Assembly: GCF_017837635.1 (NCBI RefSeq)
Contig: NZ_JAGJRS010000028.1
Coordinates: 1-59,376, forward strand
Reading direction: 5' to 3'
Length of the DNA: 59,376 nucleotides
Source: Frateuria flava
Lineage (GTDB): Bacteria > Pseudomonadota > Gammaproteobacteria > Xanthomonadales > Rhodanobacteraceae
The stretch's first letter is position 1. Each line of letters starts with the position of its first letter. Below, one piece after another: positions 29,511 to 38,795 of the stretch. The notes under the pieces were generated by a model. That model did not search any database, was not told where the DNA came from, and saw nothing but the letters and a program-made list of their open reading frames with translations. A program made the translations under genes and the position numbers.

Positions 29511-29757
29511 CAGGTGTCTCCTTCATTTATTGGTGTTCGCAGCCGTTTCACCTCATACGGACCGCGCGTCAAACTCACTTTGACTTCCGGAAGCTTGAGC
29601 CGCCCCCTCGCTTTATGTCCCTACGGGCAAGCGGCACGAGTGTAGCAAAACCGTTAAGCCGTTCTCACAACGGCGCGGGTCCCCCGGTGAGGCGTTGTTC
29701 AGCAAAGCCTCCGCGCTTATTGCCGCCCGAATGGCGTGGAACTGGCGTGAATACGCG

Positions 29758-29847
29758 AAAACCCGGCCGCCGGGGCCGGGTTTTCGGGGGTGGGTCCATT
29801 ACAGGCGCCAGCCTGCTTTTTATTCCCTCGCAATAGCTATTGCGAGG
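29758..29847 (-). terminator. terminator hairpins after prpD
   Basis: Two structures lie between the prpD stop and the ompA promoter. One is a perfect 22-bp palindrome at 29826-29847 (CCTCGCAATAG and its complement). The other is a 10-bp stem AAAACCCGGC/GCCGGGTTTT at 29758-29784, with T-runs on both strands. The second is a convincing intrinsic terminator for prpD on the minus strand. Confidence 0.8.
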
Positions 29848-29857
29848 CTAATTGTGG

Positions 29858-31309
29858 TTAAAGCGTGAAAAGCCCGAGGAAATGCTGGATCGGCATGGCA
29901 TCCAGCGCCGCCGGATCGGCGGTCGCCTCCAGAATGGCCTTGACCCGGTGTGCCGGCAGGTGCCCGCGCAGGGCCGCCTCGAACTTCTTCAGCAGCACGG
30001 GAATACCTTCGGCACGGCGCTTGCGGTGGCCGATCGGGTAATCGATGGACACCTTCTCGGTGGACGAGCCGTCCTTGAAGAACACCTGCACCGAATTGCC
30101 GATGTAGCGCTTGTCCGGATCGAAATAGTCCTTGGTGAACTGCGGGTTCTCGCGCACTTCCATCTTGTCGCGCAGCGCATCGATGCGTGGGTCGGCCGCA
30201 ACCTCGTCGTTGTAGTCCTCGGCGGTGAGGCGGCCGAAGATCAGCGGCACGGCGACCATGTACTGGATGCAGTGGTCACGGTCGGCGTAATTGGCCAGCG
30301 GGCCGGTCTTGTCGATGATGCGCACGCCCGCTTCCTGCGTCTCGATCACGATCTTTTCGATCTGGTCGAGCTTGCCGGCGACCTGCGCGTGCAGCTGCAT
30401 GGCGCACTCCACCGCGGTTTGCGCATGGAATTCGGCCGGGAAGCTGATCTTGAACAGCACGTTCTCCATCACGTAGCTGCCGAAGGGACGTTCGAACTCG
30501 AACGCGTTGCCCTTGAAGGCGACGTCGTAATAGCCCCAGGTCTTGGCGCTGAGTGCCGACGGGTAACCGACCACGCCGCGATAGACCGCATTGATCGCGT
30601 GGGTCACGGCGCGGCGGCAGGCATCGCCCGCGGCCCAGCTCTTGCGCGGCCCGGTGTTCGGCGCATGACGGTAGGTGCGCAGCGCGCCGTTGTCGATCCA
30701 GCTGTGCGACACGGCGGTGGTGATCTGCTCCTTGGAACCGCCGAGCATCGCGGTGGACACCGCGGTGGAAGCCAGGCGCACCAGAATCACGTGATCCTGG
30801 CCGACGCGGTTGTAGCTGTTCTTCAGCGCGTAGCAGCCCTGGATCTCGTGTGCCTTGATGGCGTAGCCCAGTACGTCGCGCACGGTGAACGGCTGGCCGC
30901 CCTCGCGTTCGGCCTTGCGGCTGAGGTAATCGGCGACCGACAGGATTGCGCCCAGGTTGTCCGACGGGTGGCCCCATTCGGCCGCGAGCCAGGTGTCGTT
31001 GAAATCCAGCCAGCGGATCTGCGTGCCGATCGCGAAGGCGCCCTGCACCGGATCGAGCTCGTGGCTGGTGCCCGGCACGCGGGTACCGCCCGGCAGCGTG
31101 GCGCCCGGCACCATGGGGCCCAGGTGCTTGACGCACTCGGGGAACTTCATCGCCAGCATGGCGGTGCCCAGCGAGTCCAGGAGCATGTAGCGGGCGGTGT
31201 CGTAGGCCTCCCTGGACTCGATCCGGTAGTCGGCCACGTAGTTGGCGATGTCGACCATCGGCTGGTCGGGATCGGGGCGAACGGCGGAGCGGATGTCGTG
31301 GGCACTCAT
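29858..31309 (-). CDS. prpD: 2-methylcitrate dehydratase (MmgE/PrpD family)
   Basis: 483-aa enzyme (the same length as E. coli PrpD) dehydrating 2-methylcitrate to cis-2-methylaconitate in propionate catabolism. Family features: LLDSLGTAMLAM, IRWLDFNDTWLAAEWGHPSD, SWIDNGALRTYRHAPNTGPR, SWAAGDACRRAV, and KISFPAEFHAQTAVE. ATG 31309 chosen; a 63-codon extension would run through the promoter and into the divergent riboswitch region. Unlike E. coli, prpD is separated from prpBC by an outer-membrane protein gene and a riboswitch-controlled terC on the other strand, so it has its own promoter. Confidence 0.95.
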   Translation of the reverse strand: MSAHDIRSAVRPDPDQPMVDIANYVADYRIESREAYDTARYMLLDSLGTAMLAMKFPECVKHLGPMVPGATLPGGTRVPGTSHELDPVQGAFAIGTQIRWLDFNDTWLAAEWGHPSDNLGAILSVADYLSRKAEREGGQPFTVRDVLGYAIKAHEIQGCYALKNSYNRVGQDHVILVRLASTAVSTAMLGGSKEQITTAVSHSWIDNGALRTYRHAPNTGPRKSWAAGDACRRAVTHAINAVYRGVVGYPSALSAKTWGYYDVAFKGNAFEFERPFGSYVMENVLFKISFPAEFHAQTAVECAMQLHAQVAGKLDQIEKIVIETQEAGVRIIDKTGPLANYADRDHCIQYMVAVPLIFGRLTAEDYNDEVAADPRIDALRDKMEVRENPQFTKDYFDPDKRYIGNSVQVFFKDGSSTEKVSIDYPIGHRKRRAEGIPVLLKKFEAALRGHLPAHRVKAILEATADPAALDAMPIQHFLGLFTL

Positions 31310-31488
31310 GGAGGGCTTCTCGCGGGAGGAAAAACCGCCATTGTATCCGGCCGGCCGCGTGGCTGCTTTCTCTCTTGCGCAAGCGCCCCCGGGGGCGACC
31401 GCCATCTCCAGCCACCCGGCAGGGCGGTCGTGCACAGGGCTCTCCCGCCAAGCCGCGCTTGACCGCCGCAGGCGTCGCCCTCGACAAT

Positions 31489-31620
31489 CGCCGCACACCC
31501 AAAGGGGAGTAGTTCCGGCGCCGCGATTTTCCTGCGGCGCCGTGCGGTGATCGTCATCACGGACGCCTTCGCGTCCCGGTCACGCCGGCGAGGTCCCTCG
31601 CGAACGAGACTTTTGCGGTG
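31489..31620 (+). ncRNA. yybP-ykoY-type (Mn2+) riboswitch aptamer
   Basis: Conserved elements of the manganese riboswitch occur in order. A P1 stem CGCCGCA (31489-31495) pairs with TGCGGTG (31614-31620). The signature AAAGGGGAGTAG (31501-31512) follows P1, then a perfect hairpin GGCGCCGC/GCGGCGCC (31517-31541). A CGTCATCACGG segment and AACGAGACTTT just before the 3' P1 arm complete the motif. The family binds Mn2+ and controls TerC/Alx, MntP and other metal-export genes in many bacteria; here it precedes a TerC gene. Identified by eye, not by a covariance model. Confidence 0.85.
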
Positions 31621-31629
31621 GTGCCGGGC

Positions 31630-31673
31630 CTCTGCGCGTGTCCGTCACCATCGCCATGAGTCACGCGCGGGAG
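31630..31673 (+). promoter_or_regulatory. riboswitch expression platform sequestering the terC ribosome binding site
   Basis: CTCTGCGCGTG (31630-31640) is complementary, with one bulge, to CACGCGCGGGAG (31662-31673), which contains the GGGAG Shine-Dalgarno six bases before the terC ATG. This predicts a translation-off hairpin that ligand binding would disrupt. No poly-U terminator is seen, favouring translational over transcriptional control. Confidence 0.6.
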
Positions 31674-31679
31674 TTCTGC

Positions 31680-32357
31680 ATGGACATCAGCGGTACCGAT
31701 TTCGTCTCCGGCCTCGTGGCCATCATCCTGCTCGACCTCGTGCTCGCCGGCGACAACGCGATCGTGATCGCGCTGGCGGCGCGCAACCTGCCCAAGGCGC
31801 TGCAGAGGAAAGCGGTGTTCTGGGGCACCTTCGGCGCAGTGGCGGTGCGCGTGGCGCTGACCGCCATCGTGGTCTACCTGCTCAAGCTGCCCGGCCTGAT
31901 GCTGGCCGGCGGCCTGCTGTTGTTGCCGATTGCCTGGAAGCTCATCAAGCCCGAACCGGAGGGCGGGCACGAGGTGAGTGCCGCCGACAGCTTCTGGGCC
32001 GCACTGCGCACCATCGTGGTGGCCGATGCGCTGATGGGCCTGGACAATGTACTGGCGATCGCCGGCGCGTCTAAGGGACACCTTGGCCTGGTCGTGCTGG
32101 GCCTGCTGATCAGCGTGCCGTTGGTGGTGTGGGGCTCGACCCTGATCCTGAAGCTGATCGAACGCTTCCCGTTCATCGTCTACGTAGGCGCAGGCGCGAT
32201 CGCCTGGACCGCGGGCCGCATGATCGCGCACGACCACCTGCTGCGCGCATGGTTTGACGCTCGCCCCTGGTATGGCTACGCGCTGGACTTCCTGCTGATT
32301 GCGCTGGTCTGCGGCGGTGGCTGGCTGGTCCAGCGCCGCAGGGCGAAAGCAGGCTGA
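31680..32357 (+). CDS. TerC-family integral membrane protein (metal efflux)
   Basis: 225-aa inner-membrane protein of the TerC/Alx/YjbE family with about seven helices. Signature acidic residues in membrane segments: LLDLVLAGDNAIVIALA and VVADALMGLDNVLAIAGAS. Relatives export manganese or load it onto secreted enzymes. Start ATG 31680 with GGGAG six bases upstream; the same ribosome binding site is the apparent target of the riboswitch, which fits manganese-induced synthesis. It sits between prpD and an outer-membrane protein gene, oriented oppositely to both. Confidence 0.93.
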   Translation: MDISGTDFVSGLVAIILLDLVLAGDNAIVIALAARNLPKALQRKAVFWGTFGAVAVRVALTAIVVYLLKLPGLMLAGGLLLLPIAWKLIKPEPEGGHEVSAADSFWAALRTIVVADALMGLDNVLAIAGASKGHLGLVVLGLLISVPLVVWGSTLILKLIERFPFIVYVGAGAIAWTAGRMIAHDHLLRAWFDARPWYGYALDFLLIALVCGGGWLVQRRRAKAG

Positions 32358-32394
32358 AAGGAGGGGCCGCAACCGGACACGGTTACGGCCCTGC

Positions 32395-33252
32395 TCACCA
32401 GCGAAGTTTGACGAAGGCCGACGGACCGCTGAGCGTCATGTCCAGGTCGGCATCGTAGGCACTGCGGTTCCAGTGCAGCTTGATCTGGCTGTAACCGTAT
32501 TCCAGCCCGAAGCCAAGGTTTTCCAGCGGCAGCCATTCCACGCCCAGCGCGGCGTTGTAGATGTGCCCACTGATGCGACCGCCGTTCTTGCGCACGCCCG
32601 AGGCGTCCAGGTACATGCGCCACTGGTCGTTGAACAGGTGGCGCCAGCCCAGCTGCAGCATGGGCGCCCAGGCGCTGTCGTTGCTGCCGGTAGTGACCGA
32701 TACCGGTTGCTCGCCGCCCTGCCCCAGGTCGTAGGCGCCCTCACCCACCAGTTCGGTCTTCACGCGATACCAGCCCGCGCCCAGGCCCACGCCATAGGCG
32801 TCGTTGCCCTCGCCGAACCACCACCGCCAGGCGACGCTGCCGAAATCGAAATCGAGCTTGGCGCGAATGTCCGCGTTGGCGCTGTAATCGACGCCGTCGT
32901 AGCTGATGTCGCGTGCCAGCGTCTGATGGCTGGCGCGGTCGATGCTGTAGTAGTCCAGCGCCAGGCCTTGGTGTTCACCGAAAAGGAAGTCGGCACGCAC
33001 GCGCGGCACGGTTTTGTTCTTGTCGAAGCCGAGGTCGTCTTCGAGATTGATGGTGCCGCTGAGCGTGTCGCTCGGGTCGGCCATGCGGACGTCCGTGTCC
33101 ACGCCGGCGTAGTAACCACCCAACCGCACACTGGCACGGTCGAGGACGGGCGCGTCCTGCGCCACGGCATGGGTGCTGGCAAGGACGAGCGGAATCAGGA
33201 CAAGGCCTGCGCCAAGCGCAGGCCGCGACGGACACTTTGCGGAATGTCGCAT
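32395..33252 (-). CDS. outer-membrane beta-barrel protein
   Basis: 285-aa exported protein. Signal peptide MRHSAKCPSRPALGAGLVLI... ends near VAQ-DAP, followed by alternating amphipathic strands (VRLGGYYAGVDTDVRM; YGVGLGAGWYRVKTELVG; WRMYLDASGVR) and a C-terminal aromatic residue after FVKLRW, the usual outer-membrane insertion signal. Probably an 8-12-strand OmpW/porin-like barrel; substrate unknown. ATG 33252. Convergent with terC, and 38 bases from it. Confidence 0.85.
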   Translation of the reverse strand: MRHSAKCPSRPALGAGLVLIPLVLASTHAVAQDAPVLDRASVRLGGYYAGVDTDVRMADPSDTLSGTINLEDDLGFDKNKTVPRVRADFLFGEHQGLALDYYSIDRASHQTLARDISYDGVDYSANADIRAKLDFDFGSVAWRWWFGEGNDAYGVGLGAGWYRVKTELVGEGAYDLGQGGEQPVSVTTGSNDSAWAPMLQLGWRHLFNDQWRMYLDASGVRKNGGRISGHIYNAALGVEWLPLENLGFGLEYGYSQIKLHWNRSAYDADLDMTLSGPSAFVKLRW

Positions 33253-33588
33253 GCAGGGCTCTCTCCGGGGATGTCGGGCCACGGTAGCGAGCCCACCGTG
33301 GACAGCCCGTGGATAGCTCGCATGCGTTGTCGCCGCCGAACGCCCAGGCGCGCCACTCTCCCTCGACCAGCCGTTCCCCGGCGCGTGATGGCATCGGGCC
33401 TCGGAGGCGAGCCCCGATCGCTTCGATCGGCCGCCACCCGGCGAAAACGGCAATCCACCGGGGTTCGGCTCTCACCGAAGCCAGGTGGATTGCCGCTGTC
33501 GCGGGGATGAGGCCCCGGGAAATGGACAGTGGCGTCGATCGACCCGACCAGATCCGCGTCCGGAAGGGTCTGGAATCCGCAGCGGCGG
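33253..33588. repeat. 336-base gap holding a long hairpin
   Basis: The gap between the barrel gene and the prpC stop contains a perfect 12-bp inverted repeat CGGCAATCCACC (33448-33459) / GGTGGATTGCCG (33484-33495). Between the arms is a second, inner stem (GGTTCGG/CCGAAGCC). It may act as the prpC terminator. The following GCGGGGATGA motif also occurs upstream of kbl. No gene is supported. Confidence 0.6.
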
Positions 33589-34734
33589 TCAGCGCTTCTC
33601 GATCGGCACGTAGGTCTGATCTTCCGGGCCGGTGTAGTTCGCGCTCGGGCGGATGATCTTGCCGTCCTGGCGCTGCTCGATCACGTGCGCGCTCCAGCCG
33701 GAGGTGCGCGCAATGACGAACAGCGGCGTGAACATGGCAGTCGGCACGCCCATCATGTGGTAGGCGCTGGCCGAGTACCAATCGAGGTTGGGGAACATTT
33801 TCTTCAGATCCCCCATCAGCTTCTCGATGCGCTCGGACACCTCGAACAGCGTCGGGTTGCCGCCCTCGGTGCAGAGCTTGCGCGAGATTTCCTTGATGAT
33901 CTCGTTGCGCGGGTCCGACACGGTGTAGACCGGATGGCCGAAGCCGATGATGATTTCCTTGCGCTCGACGCGTGCGCGGATGTCCGCTTCGGCGTCGTCG
34001 GCGTTGCGGTAGCGCGCGATGATCTCCATCGCCACTTCGTTGGCGCCACCGTGCTTGGGACCGCGCAGCGCGCCGATCGCACCGGTGATCGACGAATACA
34101 TGTCCGAACCGGTGCCGGCGATCACGCGGGCGGTGAAGGTTGAGGCGTTGAACTCGTGTTCGGCGTACAGCACCAGCGACTTGTCCAGCGCCTGCGCGTG
34201 CAGTTCACTCGGGGCCTTGCCGTGCAGCAGGTGCAGGAAGTGCGCAGCGATCGAGTCGTCGTCGGTCTGCGTTTCCACGCGCTTGCCGTTGTGGCTGAAG
34301 TGGTACCAGTACAGCAGCATCGAACCGAAGCTCGCCATCAGGCGGTCGGCGATGTCGCGGGCCCCGGTGAGGTTGTGGTCTTCCTTCTCCGGCAGCACGG
34401 TACCCAGCACCGAGCAGCCGGTGCGCAGCACGTCCATCGGATGGGTCGCCGCCGGCAGCAACTCCAGCGCGCCCTTGACCGGCGCCGGCAGGCCGCGCAG
34501 GCGCTTGAGCTTGGCCTTGTAGTTCTGCAGCTCGCGCCAGTTCGGCAGCACGCCGTGCACCAGCAGGTAGGCCACTTCCTCGAAGCTGCCCTTGGCGGCC
34601 AGGTCGTGGATGTCGTAGCCGCGGTAATGCAGGTCATTGCCGCTGCGGCCGACCGTGCACAGCGCGGTGTTGCCGGCCGCGACGCCGGACAGCGCGACGG
34701 ACTTCTTGGCCTTGGGGAGGACTTGCTCGGTCAT
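33589..34734 (-). CDS. prpC: 2-methylcitrate synthase
   Basis: 381-aa citrate-synthase-family enzyme condensing propionyl-CoA with oxaloacetate. Motifs: [14 protein letters not shown] and [13 protein letters not shown] at the N terminus (typical of PrpC), [13 protein letters not shown] (catalytic His region), [30 protein letters not shown], and the catalytic Asp region around [20 protein letters not shown] 34734 with AGGAGA upstream. 132 bases downstream of prpB on the same strand, with a REP-like dyad between. Confidence 0.96.
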   Translation of the reverse strand: MTEQVLPKAKKSVALSGVAAGNTALCTVGRSGNDLHYRGYDIHDLAAKGSFEEVAYLLVHGVLPNWRELQNYKAKLKRLRGLPAPVKGALELLPAATHPMDVLRTGCSVLGTVLPEKEDHNLTGARDIADRLMASFGSMLLYWYHFSHNGKRVETQTDDDSIAAHFLHLLHGKAPSELHAQALDKSLVLYAEHEFNASTFTARVIAGTGSDMYSSITGAIGALRGPKHGGANEVAMEIIARYRNADDAEADIRARVERKEIIIGFGHPVYTVSDPRNEIIKEISRKLCTEGGNPTLFEVSERIEKLMGDLKKMFPNLDWYSASAYHMMGVPTAMFTPLFVIARTSGWSAHVIEQRQDGKIIRPSANYTGPEDQTYVPIEKR

Positions 34735-34781
34735 CGGGTGTCTCCTGAGGTGCAGGTGGTGTTCCGTGTCTTGTCTTTCGC

Positions 34782-34852
34782 GGGAGCCTGCTTGCGGGCG
34801 ATGCTCTTGGCCTGAACGCAAGCAACGCCATCGCCCGCAAGCGGGCCCCTGC
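34782..34852. repeat. REP-like dyad between prpC and prpB
   Basis: Left arm GGGAGCCTGCTTGCGGGCGATG (split across 34782-34803) and right arm CATCGCCCGCAAGCGGGCCCC (34829-34849) form a near-perfect stem with a ~25-base interior. Same core as the palindrome at 14479-14550. Such structures inside an operon can stabilise the upstream message. Confidence 0.75.
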
Positions 34853-34866
34853 AAGGGCCGGGGATG

Positions 34867-35754
34867 TCAGCCTTTCTTTGCGAACAGCGCGTCGAGCTTG
34901 CGCTCGTAATCGTGGTAACCGATGCGCTCGTAGAGTTCCTCGCGCGTCTGCATCTGGTCGATCACGTTGCGCTGGTGGCCGTCGCGACGGATCGATTCGT
35001 ACACGTTCTCGGCCGCTTTGTTCATGGCGCGGAAGGCGGACAGCGGATAGAGCACGATGCCCACGCCCGCGGTGCGCAGTTCGTCCACGCTGAAAAGTGG
35101 GGTCTTGCCGAATTCGGTGATGTTGGCCAGCACCGGCACCTTCACCGCGTCGACGAAGCGGCGGTAGGTCGGCAGGTCATAGGCGGCCTCGGCGAAGATG
35201 CCGTCGGCGCCGGCTTCCACGCACTTGATGGCGCGTTCGATGGCGGCATCGACGCCATCCACCGCGATGGCGTCGGTACGGGCGATCAGGAAGAAGTCCG
35301 GGTCAGTCCTGGCGTCGGCGGCGGCTTTCACGCGGTCGGCCATTTCGCCGGTGCTGACGATTTCCTTGCCGGGGCGGTGACCGCAACGCTTGGCGCCGAC
35401 CTGGTCCTCGATGTGGCAGGCGGCAGCGCCAAACTTGATCAGGCTGCTGACCGTGCGCGCGATGTTGAAGGCGCTCGGGCCGAAGCCGGTGTCGATGTCC
35501 ACCATCAGCGGCAGGTCGCACACGTCGGTGATGCGGCGCACGTCGGTGAGCACGTCGTCCAATGTGTTGATGCCCAGATCCGGCAACCCCAGCGACCCGG
35601 CCGCGACGCCGCCGCCGGAGAGGTAGATCGCGCGGTAGCCGGCGCGCTTGGCCAGCAGTGCGTGGTTGGCGTTGATCGCGCCGATCACCTGCAAGGGCTG
35701 TTCTTCGGCCAGCGCGGCGCGGAACCGTGCGCCGGGGGATGCTTGGCTAGTCAT
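34867..35754 (-). CDS. prpB: methylisocitrate lyase
   Basis: 295-aa isocitrate-lyase-superfamily enzyme cleaving 2-methylisocitrate to pyruvate and succinate. Motifs: [27 protein letters not shown] (metal-binding Asp), [20 protein letters not shown] with the catalytic KRCGH cysteine, RTDA, and [14 protein letters not shown] 35754 is preceded by GGAGG at ideal spacing. First gene of prpBC; a PrpR-type regulator is not in the window. Confidence 0.97.
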   Translation of the reverse strand: MTSQASPGARFRAALAEEQPLQVIGAINANHALLAKRAGYRAIYLSGGGVAAGSLGLPDLGINTLDDVLTDVRRITDVCDLPLMVDIDTGFGPSAFNIARTVSSLIKFGAAACHIEDQVGAKRCGHRPGKEIVSTGEMADRVKAAADARTDPDFFLIARTDAIAVDGVDAAIERAIKCVEAGADGIFAEAAYDLPTYRRFVDAVKVPVLANITEFGKTPLFSVDELRTAGVGIVLYPLSAFRAMNKAAENVYESIRRDGHQRNVIDQMQTREELYERIGYHDYERKLDALFAKKG

Positions 35755-36149
35755 GTCGCCTCCGGGGAAAAGCGGCATTTTACCGTATTGGCGGATCGGG
35801 CTTGCCGGCGGGGGCACTGGACGCCGGGGCAGAAGCGCCCCAACCGCCTGTCGGCGCCCTCCGCCGCGCTCGCGGCAGAAGGATCGGCAACGCAGCGACT
35901 CGACCCTCACCGGTTCACGGGGGGAGGATGCCCGAAGGATGAACGGGGGCGCCTTGCGGGAAGCTCGCCCGCCCCCCCCACCAGGACCGCCATCCGCCGG
36001 TGGCCTTCCCTCGAACCGGCTCGGAAATTCGGGAACGAACCCATGGCCACTTCCGTTCCGGCGTGTTCCGGGGACGGTGCACGCGGGAACCCCGGCTACC
36101 CCGCGTGCGGAATCTTGCGAAGCCGTCGCGCATTGGCCACAGTCGCCCC
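35755..36149. other. divergent prpB/symporter intergenic region with repeats
   Basis: 395 bases between the two diverging starts, presumably holding both promoters. 35825-35995 carries degenerate copies of the element found at 52714-53039: CCGCCTGTCGGCGCCC, GGATCGGCAACGCAGCG and GTTCACGGGGGGAGGATGCCCG here, against CCGCCTGTCGGCACC, GACGTTGCGC and GTTCACGGGGGAAGGTGCCCG there. No gene is supported. Confidence 0.55.
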
Positions 36150-37460
36150 ATGAGCACATCGACGCCGCTGGCGACACGCATTCTCTGGGGCCTGGTCATC
36201 GGCGTGGTGGCCGCGGTGGCCACGCTGGGTTTCGGGCAGTTCCATCCGGCGACGCTGCAGGCCATGCAAGCGATTTCCACGGCAGTGCTCGATCCGTTCG
36301 GGCAGGTCTTCCTGCGCATGCTGTTCTTCGTGGTGATCCCGCTGGTGTTCGCCTCGCTGGCCTCCGGCGTGGCGCAGCTGGGCAGGCTGGACCGGCTCGG
36401 TCCGCTGGCGCTGCGCACGTTCGGGCTGTTCGCGGCGAACATGCTGATCGGCGTGGCGATCGGCCTGCTGATGATGAACCTGCTGCAGCCGGGCCATCAC
36501 CTGGCCGAGGGCGCGCGGGCGCTGCTGATGCAGGAGTACGGCGGCGGCGCCATGCAGGCGGTCCAGCGCAAGGCCGAACAGCCGGGCCTGAGCCTGGCCG
36601 TGGTGGTGGAGATGTTCATGCCGCGCAATTTGTTCGGCGCCTTCGTTGGCAACAGCCGCAACGCGCTGGGCGACGTGCTGCCGTTGATCGTGTTCGCGAT
36701 CCTGGTCGGCGCCGCCGCCACCGCCCTGCCCGAGGACAAGCGCCGCAGGGTGCAGGACGGCCTGGACACGCTGAGCGAGCTGATGACGGGCATCGTCGGC
36801 TTCGCGCTGCGGCTGGCGCCGTATGCCGTGCCGGCGATGATCTATAGCGTGATCGTCAAAGTCGGCGTCGACGTGTTGCTGATCCTCTCGGTGTTCGTGG
36901 TCGGCTGCGCCGCGGCGTTGATGCTGCACCTGTTCGGCACGATGTCATTGTGGCTGCGCTTCCTGGCCCGACGCTCGCCGCTGGCCTTCTTCCGGCAGAT
37001 CCGCCCGCTGCTGGTCACGGCGTTCTCCACCAGTTCCAGCAGCGCCTGCCTGCCCGCCTCGCTGGCGGTGGCGCATGACGAGCTCAAGCTCTCACCCAGC
37101 ACCGCCGGCTTCGTGTTGCCGCTGGGCGCGACCATGAACATGAGCGGCACGGCGCTGTTCGAGGGCTGCGTGGTGCTGTTCGTGGCGCAGGCGTTCGGCA
37201 TCGAGCTGTCGCTGCTGCACCAGTGCGTGCTGATGCTGCTGGCGGTATTGAGCGCGGTCGCGGTCGCCGGGATTCCTGGCGGTTCGCTGCCGCTGATCGC
37301 GGGGCTGCTCGCCACCTTCGGCGTGCCGCCGGAAGGCATCGGCATCGTGCTCGGCGTGGACCGGATCCTCGACATGCTGCGTACCACCGTCAACGTCGGC
37401 AGCGACATCGTGACCGCCGCCGTGGTGGACCGGCAGGTGCGTCCCGCGGCCGCGGGCTGA
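36150..37460 (+). CDS. dicarboxylate/amino-acid:cation symporter
   Basis: 436-aa inner-membrane transporter of the DAACS (GltP/DctA) family with eight helices and two re-entrant loops. Signatures: the serine-rich loop [18 protein letters not shown], the helix-7 motif [25 protein letters not shown], and the substrate-binding [12 protein letters not shown] (Asp/Arg/Asn). The helix-7 motif usually reads NMDGT; here the aspartate that helps bind sodium is Ser, so ion coupling may differ. Diverges from prpB; uptake of C4-dicarboxylates or glutamate for central metabolism is likely. ATG 36150. Confidence 0.92.
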   Translation: MSTSTPLATRILWGLVIGVVAAVATLGFGQFHPATLQAMQAISTAVLDPFGQVFLRMLFFVVIPLVFASLASGVAQLGRLDRLGPLALRTFGLFAANMLIGVAIGLLMMNLLQPGHHLAEGARALLMQEYGGGAMQAVQRKAEQPGLSLAVVVEMFMPRNLFGAFVGNSRNALGDVLPLIVFAILVGAAATALPEDKRRRVQDGLDTLSELMTGIVGFALRLAPYAVPAMIYSVIVKVGVDVLLILSVFVVGCAAALMLHLFGTMSLWLRFLARRSPLAFFRQIRPLLVTAFSTSSSSACLPASLAVAHDELKLSPSTAGFVLPLGATMNMSGTALFEGCVVLFVAQAFGIELSLLHQCVLMLLAVLSAVAVAGIPGGSLPLIAGLLATFGVPPEGIGIVLGVDRILDMLRTTVNVGSDIVTAAVVDRQVRPAAAG

Positions 37461-37565
37461 CGGCGGTCCGCATGACCGGGGCGCCCGGCCTCGCCAGCAC
37501 ATGCTTGACCCTCACGTAACGTCATCCCGGAAAGTGCCCGCCACGCATCCGAGGAGATCGAAGCC

Positions 37566-38582
37566 ATGCCCTTGACCGTCGGCGAACTCGCCCGCCGCTG
37601 CGGACTGACCGTCCGCACGCTGCACCACTACGACGCCATCGGCCTGCTCAAGCCCTCGCTGCGCTCCGATGCCGGCTATCGCCTTTACGACCGTGCCAAC
37701 GTCGAACGCCTGCACCGTATCCAGGCGTTGCGCCAGTTGGGCCTGCCGCTGGCCGACATCGGAACCGTCCTGTCCGGACCCCAACAGCCCCTGGGCGATC
37801 TCATCGACCGCCAGATCGCCCAGCTCGACCAGGAGCTCGATCGGGCCACCCGCCTGCGCGGGCGGCTGGTCGCGCTGCGCGGGCAGCTTGCCGCCGGACA
37901 GTCTCCCGACCTGGCCGCCTGGCTGGATACGCTGGAACTGATGACCATGTACGAGAAGTATTTTTCTCCCGAGGAACTGAAGCAGTTGCCGATGCACCAT
38001 GACCGTGACGCGCACGCCGAGTGGCAGGCGCTGATGGGCGCGGTACAGGCGGCCATCGACCGCGGCGCGCGACCGGACGATCACGACGCCCAGCTACTCG
38101 CGCTGCGCTGGATGCAGACCCTGCAGCGCGATACCGCCGGCAACCCTGATTTCCTGCTGCGGCTCAACGCCATGCACGACAACGAGCCGGGCATGGTGGC
38201 GCTGTCCGGGATCACGCCGGCGCTGAAGCAGTTCATCGAACAGGCCATTGTGGAAGCCCACCTGGCGATCTATGCGCGTTATCTGAAGCCGCACGAGCTG
38301 GCGTTCATGCGCGAACACTACCGCGAGCAGATGTACGCCTGGCCGCCACTGATCGCCGAGATGCGCAAGGCGATGGCGGCGGGGGTTTCGCCTTCGTCGC
38401 CCGAGGCAAAGGCACTGGCGCGGCGCTGGGCGGCCATGTTCCGCACGTACGCCGGCGATGATCCGGCCACGCATGCGCGGATTCGCGAGGCGAACATGAA
38501 GGAGCCGGACCTGATGAACGGAACGTGGGTGGACGAGGCGTTGCTGGCTTACCTGGGGCAGGCGATGCGGGCGGCGTCCTGA
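37566..38582 (+). CDS. MerR-family regulator with TipAS-like C terminus
   Basis: 338-aa transcription activator. N-terminal MerR winged helix (VGELARRCGLTVRTLHHYD; GYRLYDRANVERL), coiled-coil dimerisation helix (~75-115), then a TipAS-like ligand-binding region (MTMYEKYFSPEELKQL) that is extended and partly duplicated relative to TipA. No metal-binding cysteine pattern at the dimer end, so it responds to an organic ligand, possibly an antibiotic-like molecule. ATG 37566 with GAGGAGA upstream. No obvious target beside it. Confidence 0.92.
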   Translation: MPLTVGELARRCGLTVRTLHHYDAIGLLKPSLRSDAGYRLYDRANVERLHRIQALRQLGLPLADIGTVLSGPQQPLGDLIDRQIAQLDQELDRATRLRGRLVALRGQLAAGQSPDLAAWLDTLELMTMYEKYFSPEELKQLPMHHDRDAHAEWQALMGAVQAAIDRGARPDDHDAQLLALRWMQTLQRDTAGNPDFLLRLNAMHDNEPGMVALSGITPALKQFIEQAIVEAHLAIYARYLKPHELAFMREHYREQMYAWPPLIAEMRKAMAAGVSPSSPEAKALARRWAAMFRTYAGDDPATHARIREANMKEPDLMNGTWVDEALLAYLGQAMRAAS

Positions 38583-38616
38583 GGTTCCGAGGCACCTGCG
38601 TGAGGAACAGCCGCGA

Positions 38617-38709
38617 CCCTCTCTCCGGCGGGGAGAGGGAGCAAGGTTTGAGGGCAACCGGACATCCGCAGCGTGCCGGATCGGCTCCCTCTCCCCGCCG
38701 GGCAGAGGG
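38617..38709. repeat. two CCCTCTCCC-family hairpins
   Basis: Hairpins at 38617-38639 (CCCTCTC/GAGAGGG) and 38687-38709 (CCCTCTCCCC...GGCAGAGGG, followed by TTGGGGTGAG) between the convergent merR-type and mdh genes. They are members of the dispersed family noted after kbl. Confidence 0.75.
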
Positions 38710-38750
38710 TTGGGGTGAGCGGCCAAGGCTTGCGGGAAGTCGCTGAAAAA

Positions 38751-38773
38751 AAGGGCGGCCCAGGGCCGCCCTT
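38751..38773 (-). terminator. intrinsic terminator of mdh
   Basis: Perfect 10-bp stem AAGGGCGGCC/GGCCGCCCTT, 3-base loop, flanked by A- and T-runs, so it can work in both directions. It lies 23 bases beyond the mdh stop. Confidence 0.9.
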
Positions 38774-38795
38774 TTTCAAGCCACACCAGGTGGTC

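Noticed and set aside
31310-31498. N-terminal extension of PrpD by 63 codons
   Set aside because: It runs through the PrpD upstream region and into the start of the divergent riboswitch; PrpD from 31309 already has the standard 483 residues.
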